Assembly (NCBI GenBank): GCA_009885955.1
Contig: VFJS01000016.1
Location: forward strand, 62,001-126,000
Source of the DNA: Spirochaetia bacterium
Lineage (GTDB): Bacteria > Spirochaetota > UBA4802 > UBA5550
Length of the DNA: 64,000 nucleotides
Direction of reading: 5' to 3'
Shown: positions 37,119 to 45,735 of the stretch, piece after piece
How positions within the stretch are numbered: position 1 is the stretch's first letter
Layout of the letters: every line of letters starts with the position of its first letter
The notes under the pieces: generated by a model
Told to the model about the DNA's origin: nothing
The model's database searches: none
The model's input: only the letters and a program-made list of their open reading frames with translations
Program-made: the position numbers and the translations under genes

Positions 37119-37949
37119 ATGCCGATTACCGTGATGGAACTCTACAGGGACGTGCTCCCGAAAACAAACTGCGGTGATTGCGGCCATCCCACCTGCCTGG
37201 CCTTTGCCACTCTTGTCATTGTGGAGAAATTCCCTCTGGCCAACTGCCCCCATATCGACGAAGGCCTTCTGACGCGTTACCGGGACAGGCTCGTGGAACA
37301 GCAGTCCGGGGGCGCAAGTGTGAAAAAAGATGTGGCCGGCGACGCCCGGGAATGGGCGAAGGAGCGCGGCTCCAGCATGAGGTTCGAGGACCTTCCAGCA
37401 CGGATCGGCGGGAAACTGGTGGAATCGGATGGCATGCCCGCACTGGAGCTCCCTTACTTGAATGATTTCATCTTGATAACCCGGGACACTATCAGGAAAA
37501 AAACCGGCGGGGAACTGGGCCACTACCAGCAGGTATTCATATATAATCATATCGCCATGGGCGGGAGTGCCCTCCCCGCAGGGAAGTGGGTGAGCCTGAA
37601 GGAGGTGCCCCATTCCGGCCCCAAGCTCAGGTCCATGAAGGCCCATGTGGAGGATCACCTGGTGCGCCGCTTCCAGGGGAAGCCCGGCGAGCTGGCCGTT
37701 GAAGCGGCAGCAATCGGTGGAGAGCCGATGATCGGCTTCGATCACTCCGCTGACGCCGCTTTCCTGTTCCGGGTGATGCCCCGGATCCCGGTCATGCTAC
37801 TCTTCTGGGACGGGGACCCGGCGGACGGATTTGACGCAGAGGTCCGTTTCCTTTTTGATGAGACAATCAACCGGCATCTGGACATCGAATCGATCATGTT
37901 CCTCTGTGAGCTCATCCGTGAGCTCCTTTGCGGCGGGGAAGAAAAATAA
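37119..37949 (+). CDS. Fe-S motif protein fused to DUF3786
   Basis: 276 residues. The N terminus carries CGDCGHPTCLAFATLVIVEK then NCPHI, the four-cysteine motif of the corrinoid-protein/CO-dehydrogenase-like Fe-S domain. The rest (about 80-276) is a DUF3786 domain with GGSALPAGKWVSLKEV and DAAFLFRVMPRIPVMLLFWDGD, clearly paralogous to 18239-18838. GGAGGGGA precedes the ATG. Likely an anaerobic redox or corrinoid-linked protein; convergent with tesB, 2 bp apart. Confidence 0.8.
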   Translation: MPITVMELYRDVLPKTNCGDCGHPTCLAFATLVIVEKFPLANCPHIDEGLLTRYRDRLVEQQSGGASVKKDVAGDAREWAKERGSSMRFEDLPARIGGKLVESDGMPALELPYLNDFILITRDTIRKKTGGELGHYQQVFIYNHIAMGGSALPAGKWVSLKEVPHSGPKLRSMKAHVEDHLVRRFQGKPGELAVEAAAIGGEPMIGFDHSADAAFLFRVMPRIPVMLLFWDGDPADGFDAEVRFLFDETINRHLDIESIMFLCELIRELLCGGEEK

Positions 37950-37951
37950 TA

Positions 37952-38821
37952 TTATGTATTTTTTTTATGATACCGTATCAGCCCTTCCTGGATCGTTGAC
38001 GCCACGAGAGTCCCGCCCTTTGAAAAAATGGTTCCGCGGTTCAGGCCCCTTGCCGAGCAGGCGCTCGGGCTGTCCATGACATAGAGAAGCCAGTCATCCA
38101 TCCTGAAGTCCCGGTGAAACCACATGGCATGGTCCAGGCTTGCCACCTGGAGTTCGGGCTCCCAGAAGGTATGGCCATGGGGGTAGAGGGCCGTTCCAAC
38201 AAGCCCGTAATCCGAGGCATAGGCAAGGAGGTATTTGTGTATGGAAAGGTCATCGGGCATTTTATGGATTGTTTTGAACCATATGTACCTCAGTGGTTCC
38301 ATCTTTTCCGGGGCAAAGGGGTTTACAGGATTCACATGTCTGAATTCTATGGGCCTTTCTCGGATGAGCTTTTCTCTTATATTTACCGGGATCAAATGTT
38401 TTATACTTTCCAGCCGTTCGCTTTCCGACATGATCCCGTCAGGACCCGGCACAGCGGGCATTTCAGTCTGATGGTCGAACCCCTCTTCGCTCAACTGAAA
38501 TGAAGCCTCCAGTGTCAGGATTGCGCTCCCCTTCTGTATTGCCTTCACCCTGCGTGTTGTGAAACTTTTTCCGTCTCTTACCGGATCTACTTCATAAATA
38601 ATAGGAAGATTGGCGTCGCCGGGCTTGATGAAATAGGCATGGAGCGAGTGGGCACTTCTGCTGTCATCAACGGTATATGATGCCGCAGATAGGGCCTGCC
38701 CCAGGACCTGGCCGCCATAGAGATTTCCAAAACCGATATCCTGGCTTTTCCCCCTGAAGAAGTTCTCCTCGATCTTTTCGAGTTTTAAGATATCCAGCAG
38801 TTCATTTAATACATCGCCCAA
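37952..38821 (-). CDS. tesB: Acyl-CoA thioesterase II
   Basis: 289 residues with a double hot-dog layout: GNLYGGQVLGQALSAA and AHSLHAYFIKPGD in the first half, HAMWFHRDFRMDDWLLYVMDSPSACSARGLNRG in the second, including the catalytic Asp/Ser/Gln-type residues. It hydrolyses acyl-CoA to free acid and CoA. The start is TTG, supported by GGAGG seven bases upstream. It may serve the acyl-CoA pathway also represented at 55-59 kb. Confidence 0.9.
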   Translation of the reverse strand: MGDVLNELLDILKLEKIEENFFRGKSQDIGFGNLYGGQVLGQALSAASYTVDDSRSAHSLHAYFIKPGDANLPIIYEVDPVRDGKSFTTRRVKAIQKGSAILTLEASFQLSEEGFDHQTEMPAVPGPDGIMSESERLESIKHLIPVNIREKLIRERPIEFRHVNPVNPFAPEKMEPLRYIWFKTIHKMPDDLSIHKYLLAYASDYGLVGTALYPHGHTFWEPELQVASLDHAMWFHRDFRMDDWLLYVMDSPSACSARGLNRGTIFSKGGTLVASTIQEGLIRYHKKNT

Positions 38822-38918
38822 TGGTGCCTCCAGAAATTTATAATATAGAAAAAGTCAAAATAAATGAGAAATATCAGGTACCGGTAACCGGAAAAAATCT
38901 GAATATATTCATGCTGTT

Positions 38919-39233
38919 TCACTCCACTGCTTTTCGTACAGCAGCAGCGCATATAATATCAAATTCTTTTTTCTTCAGAGGCATTTGCAATTGATTCAAA
39001 TATGTTTTTTATTGTGATGTTATCATCATTTTTTTTTAGGCTGTACTAAATTTAACTTCAATTTTTAATTTGTTTTTATCATCATATAAATCGTGAGCCA
39101 AATCTTTACCCCAATCAACATTAATCAGGATTTTTATTAGAATTTCTGCTACTTTACCTAACCTTCTAGTTCTTAGACTAAATATTCCATTTCTTAGTTC
39201 TTCTGCAGTAAAATTTAATTCTTCAAATGCCAT
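38919..39233 (-). pseudogene. Decayed type II restriction endonuclease partner
   Basis: ATG 39233 overlaps the methyltransferase stop (TAATG). The first 65 codons are intact and contain LGKVAEILIKI and the PD-(D/E)XK-like end DDKNKLKIEVKFSTA, then TAA. Coding-like sequence resumes in a second frame (LKKNDDNITIKNIFESIANA) and a third (KKEFDIICAAAVRKAVE) before a final stop at 38919-38921. At least two frameshifts in A-rich runs and probable truncation indicate an inactive nuclease gene. Confidence 0.6.
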
Positions 39234-41188
39234 TACTTTACCATCTTGTTTATATATTTTCTTTCTTCATCGGTAATTGAAAAAAAATCAAATAGAAATT
39301 TGTCTATCATCTCTTCTGATTTTTTGTTCTGTAAAACATCATTTACCATATTTAATATTAAATTCTCTTGGTTTTTAGTAAATATTGGTAATGGTAATGC
39401 TTCTAATTGGCTTCTTAAAATTTTTATTGATGCGAATAACTTTTGGTATAAAAACTGATACAATTCAGAGTTAAATAAGGCTAATATTATTTTTATTGGA
39501 TAATTTTTTATCTCAGGAATTATTATATTCGCACTATTTAGGGTTAATACTTGCTTGTTATCATAGGCAAATATTAAATTCTTTGATATAAATTTATAAA
39601 TTAATTTCTCACTGGATCTATATTTTTGTATAGGAGCAACTTGTTGGAAATTATTAGGCTCATAATTGATATATTTACTAGCTATACATAAGTTGTATTT
39701 TTTAACATCTTTACCAGTGTAAATTGGTTCCAAATCCGGTTCAGGTTCACTTTTAATATATTTCCCATTGTTACCGGTTACGATACCAAGAGCCCAATCT
39801 GCATTATTCTTCAATGTTACATGTTCGAAGTTATAAACTCTTTTAATTATTTCTTGATCTATTTTTGAAGCATGTATATTAAAAATGTAATCTTGATTAT
39901 TTTTATATTTAATCTGACAGATTTGATATGATACAGTTTCGGTGGTTATTTTGATTTCATTATTATCATCAAGTTGCACAGGATTGTTTAAATCAATTCT
40001 TATTACTGGTGTAAAAACATTTGTAAACACACGATTTAGAAATTTTATCTTCTTAATATGAGTATTTGTTAGAATAATTTTTCTAATATCTTTGTGGACT
40101 TTAACGTTTAGTATTGATTCAGGTAATATGAATGACAAATTTCCATTTTCATTTAAAAGATTGATACATTTGTTTAATATGTATGAATATGATTCTTGAG
40201 ATATTATTTCAGGATAGATTTCTTTTAGATTTTCTAAATCACTTTTTGAAAAATGCAAACCCCATGGTGGATTTGTAATAATTAAATCAAAGTTTCCAAG
40301 TTTATCATTACCAAATAAGTTATCAGAATTAAAATCCAACAAAACATTATTATTATATATTTTCGGTACAAAATCTGTAGTTTTATACGCCACAATTAAA
40401 TTTATTCGAGCAATTCGCACTGCGATACTATCAATATCAATTCCATAAATATTTTTTGGATCTTTGATAATTCTAGCGGCAGTAAGTAAAAATTGTCCTG
40501 TTCCACAACATGGATCCAATATTTTATGACGTTCATTTAAATAATCATTAATTACTTCTTCTGCAATAAAATTAGGGGTATAATATGAACCTTTTACTGC
40601 TTTTTCACCCTCTAACATTATTGATTGATATATAATTCCTAGAATATCAATTTCATTTGGAAGTTCAAAATCAAGCAAATCTTTATATTTTTCTAATTTC
40701 AAATTATTTTTAATTGAATTAAACCAATTGTATAATTCTTTTTCTAATTGCTTAATTAGAATAGAATATGCTTTAAAATCAAAAATATTTACTTTTTTTT
40801 CTGTTTTTTGAAGAATAAGTACATCTTCAATTATCCCAAAGGATATACTTAATAAATATAATGAGGTAGATATATCTAATTTGTTATCAATAATATAATT
40901 AACTATTGTTTCTATTAAAATTGAATTATCTTTATTTAATAAATATTCTTCAGGAATAAAGCTTCTACTAGCTTTCTTTTTATTAGCCCTGCTTGTCAAT
41001 CTATTGATATTTCCATTACTAATGTCTGATTTTAGTTTTCGTACATCTTCATGCTTATAAAATACTTTATTATCAATTTTAATAGGATTTAAATAACCAT
41101 GAGTTATCCAATTTCTTACTGAAGCATTAGAAATCCCTAATTTAATTGCGACTTGATCAATATTTAACAATTTATCGACTATTGCCAT
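39233..41188 (-). CDS. N6-adenine DNA methyltransferase with N-terminal helix-turn-helix
   Basis: 651 residues. A MerR/excisionase-like helix-turn-helix (LNIDQVAIKLGISNASVRNWITHGYL) at about 8-35 is followed by a helical region, the SAM-binding motif LDPCCGTGQF (224-233), and catalytic NPPWG (306-310), diagnostic of adenine methylases, with a C-terminal target-recognition part. The whole coding region is very AT-rich compared with neighbours, suggesting transfer. It is coupled to the decayed nuclease gene, so it now probably acts as an orphan methylase; the fused DNA-binding motif might self-regulate. Confidence 0.85.
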   Translation of the reverse strand: MAIVDKLLNIDQVAIKLGISNASVRNWITHGYLNPIKIDNKVFYKHEDVRKLKSDISNGNINRLTSRANKKKASRSFIPEEYLLNKDNSILIETIVNYIIDNKLDISTSLYLLSISFGIIEDVLILQKTEKKVNIFDFKAYSILIKQLEKELYNWFNSIKNNLKLEKYKDLLDFELPNEIDILGIIYQSIMLEGEKAVKGSYYTPNFIAEEVINDYLNERHKILDPCCGTGQFLLTAARIIKDPKNIYGIDIDSIAVRIARINLIVAYKTTDFVPKIYNNNVLLDFNSDNLFGNDKLGNFDLIITNPPWGLHFSKSDLENLKEIYPEIISQESYSYILNKCINLLNENGNLSFILPESILNVKVHKDIRKIILTNTHIKKIKFLNRVFTNVFTPVIRIDLNNPVQLDDNNEIKITTETVSYQICQIKYKNNQDYIFNIHASKIDQEIIKRVYNFEHVTLKNNADWALGIVTGNNGKYIKSEPEPDLEPIYTGKDVKKYNLCIASKYINYEPNNFQQVAPIQKYRSSEKLIYKFISKNLIFAYDNKQVLTLNSANIIIPEIKNYPIKIILALFNSELYQFLYQKLFASIKILRSQLEALPLPIFTKNQENLILNMVNDVLQNKKSEEMIDKFLFDFFSITDEERKYINKMVK

Positions 41189-41361
41189 ACACCTGCTCTT
41201 TTTTTAATAATAATACTATATTGAATAATTATTGAAAGAACAAATTGAAAAAAATCTTGATACATAACTACTTATACTCGAACTTCCTCATTTGTCAAAA
41301 TAAAAATTATTAGTTTCACCGTGAGGAAACAGAATAACAACCAGCGATGAACAAATGTAAA

Positions 41362-42258
41362 TCATTCTCCACCCGCCGCATAACGCCCCTTATCCATGAC
41401 AAGGAAGCCTTCATCGGCAAGTTCGTGAAGAATTTCCCGTGCAGAGGCAGTTTTAATGCTGCAGAGCCTGGCAAGATATGCTGCCGTACTTCCCGGGTTC
41501 TGCAGAACCTTTCGTAAAAGCCCGGCACGAAGCTGCCTCCGGGACCCTTCAAAGGGAGACTGCAGCGCATAATGACGGCTCCTCCGGTTGGGATTCGTTA
41601 CCTCCTTTTTCAGAACAGCTCCGTAGTCCATGAGTGCGTAATACCAGGAGCGAGGATCCTTCCGGTCTGCTGTTTTTTCAACAAGGGGGAGGATTTCACT
41701 GTCGCTTACCGAGGTCTCTCCGGGGAAAAAAAAGTGAAGAAATACGCGCCGTATGTTTGTTTCGATGAATACCGCCGGTATATTGAAGGCAAAGGCGCCT
41801 ACTGCCCCGGCCGTGTAGGGGCCGATACCCGGAAGTTCCATGAGCATATCCCTGTCTCCGGGAAGGATGCCGCCGTGTTCCTTTACAACCTGCTGCGCCA
41901 GCCGGTGAAGCATAAGTGCGCGGCGGTTATACCCAAGTCCCTGCCATTCCTCGAGGACTGATCTGAGCGTTGCGCCGGCAAGGGAATGAAAATCGGGAAA
42001 CCGGATGATGAACCGGTTATACTTTTCCTCAACCCGTGCTGCCTGGGTCTGCTGGAGCATGATCTCGGAAACCAGTACCCGGTAGGGATCATGAGTCTCG
42101 CGCCAGGGCTGCAGGCGGCCGGCTTTCCGGAAGTGGCCGCGGATTATTTTACGGAACAGGCGGATAACCTGCCCTGACATTCCCTCTTCCCTGTACAGGT
42201 TGCAAAGACGTTCTGCCGGGTCAGGGGATTCGGGAGATGGTTTTTGCGGGTGTTTCAT
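41362..42258 (-). CDS. mutY: MutY-like adenine glycosylase without Fe-S cluster
   Basis: 298 residues. HhH-GPD features: PWRETHDPYRVLVSEIMLQQT (catalytic-type Glu 65), LPGIGPYTAGAVGAFAF (142-158). The expected catalytic Asp of LDGNV is Glu 166 in FIETNIRRV. After MDYGA the four cluster cysteines of MutY are absent (KKEVTNPNRRSRHY), and the C terminus is a winged-helix-like segment (AYLARLCSIKTASAREILHELADEGF) rather than the NUDIX-like domain. Clusterless MutY enzymes are known in several lineages; A:8-oxoG repair remains likely but unproven. Confidence 0.75.
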   Translation of the reverse strand: MKHPQKPSPESPDPAERLCNLYREEGMSGQVIRLFRKIIRGHFRKAGRLQPWRETHDPYRVLVSEIMLQQTQAARVEEKYNRFIIRFPDFHSLAGATLRSVLEEWQGLGYNRRALMLHRLAQQVVKEHGGILPGDRDMLMELPGIGPYTAGAVGAFAFNIPAVFIETNIRRVFLHFFFPGETSVSDSEILPLVEKTADRKDPRSWYYALMDYGAVLKKEVTNPNRRSRHYALQSPFEGSRRQLRAGLLRKVLQNPGSTAAYLARLCSIKTASAREILHELADEGFLVMDKGRYAAGGE

Positions 42259-42428
42259 CGTGTTGTAACTTTTATCTGAATTGGATATTAAATTTTATAA
42301 AAAAGAATGATAACATATGATTTTTATTTACAAGGTCAATCAATAAATTGTTATTTAAATTTATGTGACAAATATCCTGTCCAGGTGTGAATAATTTGAA
42401 ATGAATGAATGGGCGTAACATATTCAAC

Positions 42429-42449
42429 TTGACATTGTATATACAATGT
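42429..42449. promoter_or_regulatory. Perfect 18-bp palindrome overlapping a TTGACA box
   Basis: ACATTGTATATACAATGT (42432-42449) is a perfect palindrome, shared with the end of TTGACA (42429-42434), five bases before the toxin ATG. Probable operator for the ribbon-helix-helix antitoxin. Confidence 0.6.
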
Positions 42450-42453
42450 ATGT

Positions 42454-42741
42454 ATGGAAATCAATTGGAATAAAAATTAAAATGATGTACTAATAAAAGA
42501 GAGAGGTATATCTTTTAATGATATTGAAACTGCAATCAGTAACAATAAAATAATAGAAATTTATAAGCACCCGAACAGTAAAAAATATCCGGACCAGTCG
42601 ATTATGGCAGTGGAAATAAATGATTATATCTATCTTGTCCCGTTTGTTATCAAGGGAGATGAGATTTTCTTGAAAACCATAATTCCCGGCAGGAAGGCAA
42701 CAAAAAAGTACTCAGGAGGAAATGATGATGAAAAAGATTAA
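42454..42741 (+). pseudogene. BrnT-like toxin gene with a nonsense codon
   Basis: ATG 42454 starts MEINWNKN, then TAA at 42478-42480, after which the same frame continues without interruption: NDVLIKERGISFNDIE, HPNSKKYPDQSIMAVEINDY, YLVPFVIKGDEIFLKTIIPGRKATKKY, the typical body of a BrnT-like toxin. A single substitution explains the loss. No good internal start exists. It overlaps the intact antitoxin gene by 20 bp. Losing the toxin while keeping the antitoxin is a common end state. Confidence 0.75.
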
Positions 42742-43003
42742 ATTAAATAAAGACGAAATGGATATTCTAAAAGCATTTGAGGCCGGCACATTGAAACCTG
42801 TTAAAGATGGCCAATTAAAAGATACCATTATCCAGGCGGCAAAAAGAAAAATTGCTAAAACAAAAAGTATTAATATCAGAATTTCAGAAAATGATCTAAA
42901 TAAAATTAAGGAAAAAGCTGTTGAAACCGGAATTCCCTATCAGACATTAATAGGTTCAGTTCTTCATCAGTATGCTGAGGATAAAATAAAAGTGTCCATA
43001 TAG
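42722..43003 (+). CDS. BrnA-like ribbon-helix-helix antitoxin
   Basis: 93 residues: N-terminal KDEMDILKAFEAGTLKPVK, then a RHH DNA-binding region with INIRISENDLNKIKEKAVETG and IPYQTLIGSVLHQYAED, standard for antitoxins paired with BrnT-like toxins. AGGAGGA (42714-42720) precedes three successive ATGs. Intact, while the toxin partner has a stop codon. It likely represses its own operon at the 42432-42449 palindrome. Confidence 0.85.
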   Translation: MMMKKIKLNKDEMDILKAFEAGTLKPVKDGQLKDTIIQAAKRKIAKTKSINIRISENDLNKIKEKAVETGIPYQTLIGSVLHQYAEDKIKVSI

Positions 43004-43065
43004 GAGATGGGTTGTGAATGTTAATTTTTCTTTCAAAAGAAAGTCCCCCGGCTTCCAAATTTTCA

Positions 43066-43093
43066 TTGACATTGTAATAGCAGTAGTTACATT
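43066..43093 (+). promoter_or_regulatory. Promoter of TC-repeat locus 2
   Basis: TTGACA (43066-43071), 16-bp spacer, TACATT (43088-43093). The surrounding 110 bp is closely similar to that upstream of locus 3 (45667-45694). Confidence 0.6.
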
Positions 43094-43136
43094 CATTCAG
43101 TAAAAAAAATATTTCATTATACCGGAGGAAAAATAA

Positions 43137-43942
43137 ATGAAGAGGATATTCTTTCGTTTATCTGATCTTTTAATCAGAAAAAACTTCTCTCTCTCTCTCT
43201 CCTGCTTATAGCATTACTGACAATTAATTGCGGCAAATCAGACAAGGCCGGCAGCGCCAAGGCGGAAACCAAAAAAACTGGTAGCGATGTATTTACAGCA
43301 AAAAAGGCACTTGTTACCGGAACCAGTCTCAGGGTGAGGAACAATCCGGACCTGGAAGGGAAAGTCCTGTTTGAGATAGAGCGTGGAACAGAGGTAGAAG
43401 TTATTGCTGAATCTGAAAAGGAAATGGCCATAGACAAGATGAACGCCAAGTGGTTCAAAATAAAATGGGACCAGAAAGAAGGATGGGCATATGGTGGTTT
43501 CATCGCATTTGCATATTATGTAAATTCCGGTAGAGACATTAAGGTGTGGAAAGACTTTCCAGACAACAGGGCGATTAATGTATATTATCTTAAAAATAAA
43601 AAATTTGTCACATTCCCCCTTGAAGGCTACTCACTCCGCGGCCTTGAATTTCCGGCAAGCTTTACCTATGTATCAGTGAACAATCAGACTGATATAACCG
43701 GGCATCTTTATATTTACCAGTTGGATAATGGAAAAAAATTATATGATTCGCCTCATGCTGGATTTAAATGGGAAGGTGAGAGGCTTTCCATCAATCAGCC
43801 TGTCGAGCAGCTGGTCGGTTGTGGCAGATGGACAGAAGTCATATTCGAAAACGGAAATGTAGCTTTAGGATCAAAAACAGGTATTCATGGCAGCCATAGG
43901 GACAATAGAGAAATTGATCCAAGGTGCAAAGGGGTCTATTAA
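43137..43942 (+). CDS. SH3-domain lipoprotein, TC-repeat locus 2 (out of frame as sequenced)
   Basis: GGAGGA precedes ATG 43137, encoding MKRIFFRLSDLLIRKN and then eight TC units (43186-43201). This frame ends at TAG 43209-43211. In the body frame the tract gives SLSLS, then LLLIALLTINC (lipobox, Cys at 43229), a Lys/Ala/Thr-rich linker, an SH3b-like domain (TGTSLRVRNNPDLEGKVLFEIERGTEVEVIAESE, WFKIKWDQKEGWAYGGF) and a 100-residue beta-rich tail. No start codon exists upstream in the body frame. Loss of one TC or gain of two restores the fusion. Paralogous to locus 3 in promoter, leader and lipobox. Confidence 0.75.
43186..43201 (+). repeat. TC dinucleotide tract, 8 units, inside a coding sequence
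   Basis: Same position in the signal peptide as the tracts at 4575 and 45788. Confidence 0.95.
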
Positions 43943-44106
43943 ATATTGAATGTTTCAGATGGTCGTGTTTGTTGCTTAACCCACCATTCACGGCCATCAT
44001 CATTAATTATTCCCCATCCCTCCATCTCGACCATCCCCCCATCCCCTTTCAAATCTCTTCTTTAACAATTAACGGTAGAATCAGCATATAGAATGTCAAA
44101 TTAAAC

Positions 44107-44196
44107 CTCCGCGTTCTCCGCGTCTCTGCGTGAGAAAAGAGAAAGCTCAGGAGCATGGAACATCTGTTTGCACGCAGAGGCGCAGAGTTCGCGGAG
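44107..44196. repeat. B hairpin 1
   Basis: Arms CTCCGCGTTCTCCGCGTCTC (start of 44107-44132) and CACGCAGAGGCGCAGAGTTC (start of 44171-44196) pair over 26 bp with four mismatches, loop about 38 bases. Confidence 0.85.
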
Positions 44197-44395
44197 AAGT
44201 AATTGCTCTGAACATTTCGTAAACAGCTATAAGACCAATAAAAAAAGTAAAAGCGTGCCTGCTCAGAGTAATAACATAATTATCCATAAGTATTTTTCAT
44301 CCCCATCTCTCCCATCTCTTATCCCCCTATCCCCTTTCATATTCTCTTCTATAACAATTAACGGTAGAATCAGCATATAGAATGTCAAATTAAAC

Positions 44396-44485
44396 CTCCG
44401 CGTTCTCCGCGTCTCTGCGTGAGAAAAGAGAAAGCTCAGGAGCATGGAACATCGGGTTTCACGCAGAGGCGCAGAGTTCGCGGAG
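44396..44485. repeat. B hairpin 2
   Basis: Arms at 44396-44421 and 44460-44485, nearly identical to hairpin 1; the flanks are also duplicated, giving the tandem arrangement. Confidence 0.85.
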
Positions 44486-44848
44486 AAGTACATGCTCTGA
44501 ACATTGCGTAAACACTTATAAGGCCGATAAAAAAGTGAAAGCGTGCCTGCTCAGAGTAATAACATAATTATCCATAAGTATTTTTTATCCCCCACCTCTC
44601 CCATCCCTTATCCCCCCATCCCCCTTTCTTAGACCCATGGGCAGCAATCCTCCAGGCTGAAAATCAGCCGCACTTGTAGTACACAAATTTTTTATCCCTC
44701 ATATGTATTTTTGTAAATTGTATTTTTATTTCTAAAAATATTTTATTATGGATATATTTCAGAAGTTCATGTAAAATTTTAATACAATGAAATTGTTTAA
44801 CAGACATAGCAGCAATCAACCTGTGAAGATAAACTGAATAAATTAAAC

Positions 44849-44879
44849 TTGACAGAAATAATTTTATCAACAATTATAT
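44849..44879 (+). promoter_or_regulatory. Predicted promoter of the HEPN/MNT pair
   Basis: TTGACA (44849-44854) and an AT-rich -10 (ATTATA/TTATAT, 44873-44879) place the start of transcription close to the ATG at 44884, suggesting a leaderless mRNA. Confidence 0.45.
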
Positions 44880-44883
44880 AAAT

Positions 44884-45276
44884 ATGGATACAACAGGTTC
44901 AATAAATTATTGGCTCGAAACCTCAAAGCATGATTATGATGCGTGCTTTGACCTGTTAAAAAATACCGAGAGATATGACTGGGCATTATTTATCGCGCAT
45001 CTCTCTTTAGAAAAATTATTAAAAGCAGCCTGGATAAAAAATAATAACAGTAATCAGCCTCCCATGATTCACAATCTGCTGAAACTATCGAATGATGCAG
45101 GTTTGAACCTCACCGACGAACAGAAAATTGTATTGGCCGAATTTAACGATTTTAATATAGAAACAAGGTACCCCGATTATCAATTACATTTCTACCGGTT
45201 GTGTACTAAGGATTTTACTGAAAAGAAATTAATCCAGTTAAAGGATGTCTATCAATGCATACTCGCGAAGATGTAA
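44884..45276 (+). CDS. HEPN-domain toxin
   Basis: 130 residues, all-helical. HEPN features are YWLETSKHDYDACFDLL, DWALFIAHLSLEKLLKAAWI and FNDFNIETRYPDYQLHFYRLC near the C-terminal side. With the downstream MNT gene it forms a HEPN/MNT (type VII) toxin-antitoxin pair, in which the HEPN RNase is AMPylated by its partner. The usual RX4-6H motif is only weakly matched (R159-like R in TRYPDYQLH). It overlaps the MNT gene by 22 bp. Confidence 0.8.
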   Translation: MDTTGSINYWLETSKHDYDACFDLLKNTERYDWALFIAHLSLEKLLKAAWIKNNNSNQPPMIHNLLKLSNDAGLNLTDEQKIVLAEFNDFNIETRYPDYQLHFYRLCTKDFTEKKLIQLKDVYQCILAKM

Positions 45277-45569
45277 ATGATATCATTTCAAAATTTATAG
45301 AACTTGCAGGAAAGGAAATAAAGATCAAGCATGTTTTCCTTTTCGGGTCCCATGCCAGGGGAACCAATACGGAATATTCCGATATTGATGTTGCCATCAT
45401 ATCCGATGATTTCGAGGGAAGGCCGTACTATGACCGTCAAAGGCTGATAAAATTTATTTTGAAAACATCCGATAGCCTGGAGCTGCATCCCTTTAAAACT
45501 GAGGAATTCTCCCCGGAAATTAATCCCTTCGTCGAAGAAATAATCAAAAATGGTATTATAATTGTTTAG
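45255..45569 (+). CDS. MNT-type nucleotidyltransferase antitoxin
   Basis: 104 residues with the minimal nucleotidyltransferase signature FLFGSHARGTNTEYSDIDVAI (GSxxRG then SDID) at about 29-49. Known MNT partners transfer AMP to a tyrosine near the HEPN active site. Translationally coupled to the HEPN gene. Intact and compact. Confidence 0.88.
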   Translation: MHTREDVNDIISKFIELAGKEIKIKHVFLFGSHARGTNTEYSDIDVAIISDDFEGRPYYDRQRLIKFILKTSDSLELHPFKTEEFSPEINPFVEEIIKNGIIIV

Positions 45570-45666
45570 GATTTTTTTTGGAACTCCGGTTTACACCAGA
45601 AAAATATACAAAAATTTCATGCTGTTTCTATTTAAAAAAGAAAGTCCCCTGGCTTCTAAATTTTCA

Positions 45667-45694
45667 TTGACACTGTAATAGCAGCGGTTACATT
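45667..45694 (+). promoter_or_regulatory. Promoter of TC-repeat locus 3
   Basis: TTGACA (45667-45672), 16-bp spacer, TACATT (45689-45694); duplicated relative of 43066-43093. Confidence 0.6.
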
Positions 45695-45735
45695 CATTCA
45701 GAAAAAAAATATAAAATTACTCCGGAGGAAACAAT

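Larger units (their letters stand above)
43943..44848. other. Tandem hairpin-repeat region, no genes
   Basis: Two complete B units and one partial unit lie head to tail with a 289-bp period. Each has a C-rich 'ccatctcgaccatcccc' tract, a long hairpin, and a tail 'gcgtgcctgctcagagtaataac'. The partial unit ends in 'tagacccatgggcagcaatcctcc', also found at the end of the array at 46.9-47.0 kb. Confidence 0.7.

Noticed and set aside
39233-41188. Defence island beyond restriction-modification
   Set aside because: Only a methyltransferase and a broken nuclease are present; neighbours (tesB, mutY) are housekeeping genes.
43943-44848. Possible CRISPR array in the evenly spaced repeats
   Set aside because: The units are about 289 bp hairpin repeats with only two full tandem copies, and there are no short repeats, spacers or cas genes.
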